Source: Chlamydoabsidia padenii (Eukaryota > Mucoromycota > Mucoromycetes > Mucorales > Cunninghamellaceae). Taken from it: 64,000 nt of DNA. Shown piece after piece: positions 58,144-64,000 of the stretch. The stretch covers positions 558,001 to 622,000 of the forward strand of contig JAIWND010000008.1 of NCBI GenBank assembly GCA_025330725.1. Direction: 5' to 3'. Positions within the stretch are counted from its first letter, which is position 1, and every line of letters begins with the position of its first letter. Both the position numbers and the translations under genes were made by a program. The notes under the pieces are model-generated. The model did no database searches, had not been told where the DNA came from, and worked only from the letters and a program-made list of their open reading frames with translations.

Positions 58144-60920
58144 TCACAAAGCAGCAGTAGCATTATTACCAGCAGCAGTAGATCGATTACTTGCATCAGT
58201 AGTTATTGTACCTGAAGGAACAACAATCACTTGACCTTGATGCGTAAGTAAGACAGAACGTGAGTTATTTCCAATAGAGTTTGCATCCGGGATATGTTGA
58301 CGAATCACGTCGTTGTGATGCTGATGAGCCGACGCATAAACGCCTAATCCAATATTCATATACTGACCAAACGTTCTACCCGACGTTGCTGTTGTTGCCA
58401 TCGTTTTATTAGGAATGCACAATGGTGATGATGTTGATGTCGGCCAGAATAGCGAGTTGTTGTTATTTGATGTGATGTTTGCAGGAGTTGCTATAAATGG
58501 TGGAATGATGACATCTGTCGGACTAGCATGTAATGATGATGATGATGACCCTTCTGGTTCTGTTGTTGTTGTCCCCATATCCCACTGTCGTTCTTTTGTA
58601 TATCGCATCATCCAAGTTGATGAAAGCAAAGGATCATTAAGCTTGGCATGGCTCATAACCAATCCACCGCAATGAGGTATAAAGTCTTGATGAGTTTGTC
58701 GATGATCTTCCACCAAGAATCGGGATTTATTTATTATTGTATCCACATTGGAAGGTACCATTTGTTGCTGTTTATTCCAAATATCATTTACAGTTGTTGA
58801 TTGTAAAAATTCAAGCGAGTTGTTATGCTGTTGTTGTTGTTGTTGTTGTTGTTGTTCTTGCCTTGAATGTTCCGATAGCTGATTACTTTGTTCTCTCCAT
58901 AGCGGTGTCCCTCCAAACGCATGTGAAATCACTTGTTCCGATTCCGTCAGATACATGTGATTGATTGTCCCCGTTACATTGTCGCTTTCAGGAGGAGGCA
59001 ATACAAGGGCTGATTTCGCCGTTGTCGGAGAGTTCGCCACATACAATGCATCTTTTACCCGTGCTAAGAAAGAGTCCACACCAGGAATCGTACGCTTGTC
59101 ACATAGCATTAGTGTTGATAAAGATCGCATCCCCCTTTGATACATACTACGAGCATGTCTAGTAACCACATCATTTTGATAGTTACCACAGTTCAAAAGG
59201 TGCACCCGTGTTGCCAGCATGATTGCCGTACTGGTGAGAGCATAAGACAATATCCAAGTAGGTTGATTCGCCATGTATTGAACGAGTTGAGTGAGATGAC
59301 TGGCCACAGATAAACATCGTTGGTATACTAGTTGAGTTGAGGATGAGGATGACAAGGCAAATGGAATAAGGATACGTTGTTCGATTACGTTGAAGAGTAG
59401 ATGAAGTTGAGCAATCCATGGTGTCCTTGGTGGGTCCTTTAGTATATTAACAACATCAGTCAATGATGGATTCGATGTTGGTAAAGATGTCCATTGAAAG
59501 TGTAGAGGTAATGCTTGTAGCCATTCAAGTAGTGTTTGGTCCAATTGTAAGGCATTTGAGTAATCCTTGGTCATGGGTTGTCTTGAGAATTGATTCGGAC
59601 ACAGACTTTGTTCGGCCATTTGCATTAATTTTATAAAGGCCACAAAAGATTCCAATTGTTCTTGATTTTCATTCGGCCAATAACACCTGGGCAAGTCTAC
59701 CATGATCATATCATCCAGTCGTAGCATCCATGAAGCACCATAACATATTCCTTGTAGTTTATCCAGGCAGTAACATCCCCATGTCACCCGTTTCCGTAAT
59801 TCCCGTTGACCATCATCCAATGTGTCAAGTTGTTGCCCATAACCTAGTTGATTGCACATTCGAAAGGCAATGGCACTGTAATAGAGTGACGGTTGTCGAT
59901 AGTCCCCACCACGCCTAGGTTCATATAGTGACATGAGACAAAGAGCTACCACGAGATCGAGACAAGGGGTATCAAGTACAGAATCCAATAGACCTTTGGC
60001 TTGTTCAAAGTAGTGTTCCTCTTCTTCTTCAGTGTTAACAAGTTGAGCACCATGAGCAAGTATGACTAGTAATAAAAGGGGCGACACCGTAAGTTCTTGC
60101 TGCTGATCAAATTGTTGCATAAACACATCCCAAGGTATCATATGGAAGAGTGGGTATTTGTGCTGATAATACAGTCGGATGAGATGCTTTTGTTTTTTTC
60201 GTGATGGTAATGTAATCCGATGGTAGAGGTCGTGAAGATTCGTCGTCGTCGAGTTGATATGTTGTTGATCTACAAGTCGTATTTCGTCAATACACCAAGC
60301 ATCACCATCGACTTCTCCAGACCATGTGTCACCAAGGTAATTCAACGCCTTGATTGTGTTTTCCAATAGTTCTTGCTGTGTATTGTTGTTAGAAGGGCAA
60401 TCCACTTTATTCTTGTGCCTTGTCGTTTGCTTCTCTGTTTGATCCGATCCGAGTTCATTGTAATCCATATCCAATTGTGGCAGTACAGGAGAGTCACTAT
60501 CAGTAGAAAATGTGCATGATAATCGACGGGCTATGAAAATAAATGTTAGATATATGTGTTGGCATAAAACTCGATTGTATTACCTTTACACTGTTATCAA
60601 TGATGGATGATAAAATTAAGCAAGTGAATCAGGGGCTATTTGTGGGGGGGGGGGTTTTTTCTTTTTCGGATATATTACCTGCATACAAGGTTGAATACCA
60701 TCACACTATATATAACAACAATGAGGGGGAGGGGGATTAGTACATTGGAGATTGCTTCCGCGGAATAAAAGAAGGGTCAGGGCTTGTGTATTTTTTTGGT
60801 TACCTTGATTTTTTTGACCCGACAAGAGCAGCAGGCTCGTCCCACCTTGAAGCGCTTGGGCTGCTTCTTCGTAGATTCAATGTTCTTGGCGGTTCTTTTG
60901 ACAGAAATTGGAGGTGCCAT
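58144..60920 (-). CDS. Zn2Cys6 transcription factor with fungal-specific TF domain
   Basis: Four exons (60804-60920, 60679-60705, 60584-60590, 58144-60530) sum to 2538 nt (845 aa). The first three build the zinc cluster: RACCSCRVKKIK, then CDGIQPCMQ, then CK(A), then ARRLSC. Together they give exactly CX2CX6CX5CX2CX6C. Exon 3 is only seven bases. The middle homology region includes LIRLYYQHKYPLFHMIPWDV, YYSAIAFRMCNQLGYGQQLD and RKRVTWGCYCLDKLQGICYG, typical of the Fungal_trans domain. The C-terminal third is Gln/Ser/Asn-rich with a Gln run. It is a nuclear DNA-binding regulator with unknown targets. Upstream there is a basic nuclear-localisation-like stretch (KKQPKRFK). Confidence 0.93.
60584..60590 (-). 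other. 7-nt microexon of the Zn2Cys6 regulator
   Basis: On the minus strand the sequence runs AACAG, then TGTAAAG, then GTAATAC. AG acceptor and GT donor flank seven bases that code Cys-Lys plus the first base of Ala. Including it restores both the reading frame into the 2.4 kb exon and the fifth cysteine of the cluster. Skipping it breaks both. Confidence 0.85.
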
Positions 60921-61488
60921 AGTGATTGCGTTTATGGTAAGGACAAATGGTTGAGTGGATGACCTGAGTGGCTACGTAACAGCAACAATGATTGGTGGAC
61001 GAGTAAAGAAGAGCAATTGGTTAGGGTAAAGGGTTATTGCAGGTAGGAGAGTAATAGAAGTTATAGAGTAAAAAACACCAACAATAACAGAGATAACAAC
61101 TATATTGATCCAATGACAATGTGCAAGTAAAAAAAGAAAAGATGGTAAAGGAAAGAAAAAGATTAAGGTCGCAAAAATGAAAATGACAATCCTATTCAAA
61201 ACTCCGCTTCCGAATTTGGAATCAGCCATTTTAGATGGTGGAAATCCAATGGTGCGCAAAGATACTGTTCCCATCAATCACTTTATGATTATCATTCGTG
61301 ATTCTCTCAGGATTACTTTTGTGCATCATAAATTAACAAGTCGCATCCATCAATCATGCACACAAAAGGCCAACCGACCTGGTAGACTACTGAATTTCAA
61401 ATTCCGCTTGTGAAATACAATCACAGGCGCTGATTTTGTTTATTCTTTCCTTCTTTTTCTTTGTCTTCTCCTTAAGTTATTGGAAATA
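60921..61488. other. Divergent intergenic region
   Basis: This is about 570 bp between the regulator and the glycosyltransferase-like gene. No gene is seen. A TTTCAAATTCCGC variant of the dispersed motif lies about 95 bp before the plus-strand start. A pyrimidine run precedes that start. Confidence 0.55.
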
Positions 61489-62950
61489 ATGGCGGCACGG
61501 TTTACATCAGCTAACGGTATTACATCCAACAAATACTATAATTACATTGCAAGCTTCTCTGTGCGATCACTATCTACGTTTGCCTTGTTAACGGTGACCA
61601 TCACACTCTGTTTTGTGTACTCGTCCAATGGACCCAATTATCTGACATCGACCATGGACGGCTTCCTCTTTGCTCAAAACAAGACCCATCTTCTCTCCAC
61701 AGCAAAGTATGATTGTCTTTATTGTGAACAACCACAAACCTTTGGCTACTCTCAAGAACAACTCTTTGATGCCTGTCTGGATCCCGGTGTGGTACCTGAA
61801 TACTACTTGTCCATTATTATGAACAGTCGACCTGAAGAATACACTGCCGATCATTATGCTCGACTCCAAAATACCATTGACAGTACTTTTTTAATGGCTG
61901 AAAGCACCAAGACTTTAATGGAACTTGTTTTGGTGGAGTGGAATCCTGAACCTCAACGACGATCTCTTCGGGACACTTATAGGTAAAAAAAAAGAACCCT
62001 CTCTCTTTAATACCATTTCCTTTTGTTTTTACTTACCAAATCTGTGTCTTAGATTCCGACGATCTGACTATTTGACATACCGTATCATTACTGTGCCAAG
62101 ACAAATCCACCAATCCCTTTATCAACCTGAACACTCATCAGTATATGAATATGAAGCCAAGAACGTTGGTATTCGTTTTGCTCGTGGTGAATACGTTTTA
62201 CCTGTTAAGAATGGTAATACAATATACTCACAATATCTTGGCAGTGTATCTGACTAACCTGACTTTACTTTTTATTTTGTTAATTTGGAAATCAGACATT
62301 ATTTGGACTCCTAACATGCACAATGCAGTAATCTCAAGGTCTTGGCGAAAAGGAATGTTTTACACTCAATCTCAAAACGATACATCCAGGTAATCAAAAA
62401 AAAAAGGACAATGTATGTACCAGACATCTAACAGTTTTTGGTTTATAGTGACAATGACAATGGGAATACTAGGATGATAGAACTTGCGAACTTTGCGACT
62501 GACAACGATGTATACCTTGCCTGCGCTCAACATGATGATTATGCATCGGGTAACTTCAAGATGTCAAAATCGGTTAGGGGGGATCAATTAGAAACCAACA
62601 CGGTGCTACAGGCGGCTCGACATGCAGGTGATTTTATTTTAGCCGACCGAGAATCATGGAAACTCACACGGGGATACCGGGAGTCAGGTACCAAGACCTG
62701 GGCGGAGATGGAACTGCTACTTACTGCTTCTTGGACACTGGATTTACCTATTGCTCACCAAACGACATCCACCTTCAACTGCCGCCAACAAGCTCGACCG
62801 GCTCCACAGACAACTGATATAGATATTGATGCGGTACGGGAAAAGAAGGTGTCTTTTATGAACAAGCCTGATCAATGGGGATTACAAGGGCGGGATTTTT
62901 ACAAGGACGGGGTGCAATGCGAAGTTTTCCGGGGTGGATTGGGAATGTAG
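61489..62950 (+). CDS. Type II membrane protein, glycosyltransferase-like
   Basis: Start is ATG 61489 (MAARFTSANGI); the in-frame codon upstream is TTG. The protein has a short N-terminal tail and one membrane anchor (LSTFALLTVTITLCFVYSSN), then a lumenal domain. Blocks such as YYLSIIMNSRPEEY, LMELVLVEWNPEPQRRSLRD, YRIITVPRQIH, EAKNVGIRFARGEYVLPVKND and DIIWTPNM are seen. The pattern of an EWNP motif, then AKNxGIRxARGEYVLxxNxD, is what I recall from GT-A-like glycosyltransferases in fungi, where the last Asp would be in a DxD-like site. Four exons join in frame. A Golgi location is likely. Donor and acceptor substrates are unknown. Confidence 0.7.
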
Positions 62951-63399
62951 ACTGGCTCTATATTTGTATCATTATATAGTTGTAGTATCGTAATATTACT
63001 GTTTTTTACTTTTAATTATAATCATCACTAGTTTAGTTTACCTGTCCTCTTTTTATACACACACACACACACACACAATAAAACCATCATTTAATACTGA
63101 AATAGAACTTTTATCGAATGTTTTCATTTTTAGACATTAGGAACAGTACGGACTTGATGAAACGTTGCTTGTATAGATAAGGAAGCCCTAAAAAGTCATT
63201 CGCTTATATGAAACATGGGTCTTGGGAAAAGATATAAAAAGTTGGATGATGATCTATCTTGGGAAATAGAGGTGTGCCTGAAAACAAAAATCATGCCATT
63301 AATGATTTTTAAATCCCGCCCGATGAAAGTTGTAAGAGGATATATAAAAGAACTTTGTCCAATATTTCTTTCCTGAAATCAAAAAATATATAGAAAAAC
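62951..63399. other. Intergenic region with FAD-monooxygenase promoter
   Basis: No gene is seen. TTTTTAAATCCCGCCC (63306-63321) lies about 85 bp before the next start, in the same orientation as in the GTB1 promoter. A TATATAAAA sequence follows at about 63340. Confidence 0.6.
63058..63077 (+). repeat. (AC)n microsatellite beside a polyadenylation signal
   Basis: About ten AC units run directly into AATAAAA (63077-63083), the likely polyadenylation signal of the glycosyltransferase-like gene. A second, shorter (AC)n lies at 63841-63857, in an intron of the next gene. Confidence 0.8.
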
Positions 63400-64000
63400 A
63401 TGACTAGAACTGTTGAAATACCATTGCCTCCATTTCCATCTGAAGCAATTGATGTTCTTATTGTCGGTGCAGGCCCAGTGGGGTTACTATCAGCATCTTT
63501 ACTTCGACAAGCAGGGATGACTGTTCGAATTCTCGGTAAAAAAGTTACTTTTTGAAAGTGTTCTTTCATCAAAGGCCATTCTCACCTTTTTTTTTTTTCC
63601 TTGATGATTTGACCAGATGCTGAATTTGAACCCAATCATTGGGGAAGAGGTGACAATATGCAAGGACGTACGATGGAGTTGCTCGAAAGAGCCGGTCTGG
63701 AAGGGGAATTAATGACAAGTGGTGCCAGGGTAGACAAACTCAGTGTGTACAATAACTCGAAACTGATAAAATCCATGCCTTTTGTGCCTGATCATGTCGA
63801 TTCCAAATACCCGTAAGGAGAGGAGTTTGAAAATGGTGTAACACACACACACACACTGACATTTATTTTTTCTAGGTATCTCTTATGCGTCGGACAACAC
63901 ATCACTGAATCCAGTCTTGAAAGTCATTTATCCCATCATGAAGTTCAGGTGGAAAGACCATCTACGGTCACAAGCATAAAGCAAAACATATCAGAAGACA
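63400..64000 (+). CDS. FAD-dependent monooxygenase, phenol-hydroxylase-like (5' part)
   Basis: ATG 63400 opens MTRTVEIPLPPFPSEAIDVL, then IVGAGPVGLLSASLLRQAGM, the Rossmann GxGxxG FAD site. After the first intron comes DAEFEPNHWGRGDNMQGRTM, with Arg/Gly residues typical of the PHBH/phenol 2-monooxygenase fold, then ELLERAGLEGELM. A further intron containing an (AC)n run follows. The gene runs off the window at 64000, so the DG and GD FAD motifs are not visible. Substrate is unknown; relatives hydroxylate aromatic rings. No targeting signal is visible. Confidence 0.85.

Noticed and set aside
61177..61413. Plus-strand 78-codon frame before the glycosyltransferase-like gene
   Set aside because: No domain, sits in a divergent promoter region, ordinary composition for non-coding DNA.

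Overview
This 64 kb window is nuclear DNA of a filamentous fungus, most likely an early-diverging lineage (Mucoromycota, perhaps Mucorales). Genes are AT-rich, closely packed and cut by many short introns (about 50-90 nt, GT-AG, CTAAY-type branch sites). The content also fits: a myosin-motor chitin synthase, a fungal Zn2Cys6 regulator, a perilipin, a KCH-type potassium channel, a KEX2 protease, and a bacterial/yeast-type class 1A dihydroorotate dehydrogenase. I saw no rRNA, tRNA or CRISPR array. The lineage call is inference.

Layout, left to right: 3' end of an unknown gene (1-141); eRF1 methyltransferase MTQ2 (-); a small membrane protein (-); DPM2 (-); a low-complexity protein (-); KCH1-like channel (+); steryl-ester/acid lipase (-); glucosidase II beta GTB1 (+); perilipin (-); ELM1-like protein (+); KEX2 (-); an unresolved 1.7 kb stretch; URA1 (-); a Zn-cluster regulator (+); NIPA-type Mg transporter (+); a transposon graveyard with a decayed Helitron helicase; ISU1 (-); class V-type chitin synthase with myosin head (-); M13 metallopeptidase (-); a neurofibromin/IRA RasGAP of about 9.5 kb (+); PAT1 (-); GDSL/CE16 esterase (-); peroxisomal PCS60-type acyl-CoA synthetase (-); a Zn2Cys6 regulator (-); a type II membrane glycosyltransferase-like protein (+); the 5' part of a FAD monooxygenase (+).

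The genes are mostly unrelated housekeeping genes rather than a cluster. Several serve the secretory pathway and cell surface (DPM2, GTB1, KEX2, chitin synthase, glycosyltransferase-like protein). Two serve lipid storage or mobilisation (lipase, perilipin). For several genes I could check the splice model by frame arithmetic (MTQ2, DPM2, perilipin, chitin synthase, the 58-61 kb Zn2Cys6 regulator): exon sums are exact multiples of three and junctions restore known motifs.

The most unusual signal is not a gene. A short motif, AAAYCCCG, recurs at least 16 times, always outside exons, often beside a palindromic TTCATGCA/TGCATGAA hairpin. It sits about 80-140 bp upstream of many start codons and also inside several introns. 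It may be a promoter element, a small dispersed mobile repeat, or both. Other notable points are a 7-nt microexon that supplies a zinc-binding cysteine, an exon carrying only the start codon in DPM2, an internally deleted Helitron helicase, and many 22-42 nt homopolymer runs.
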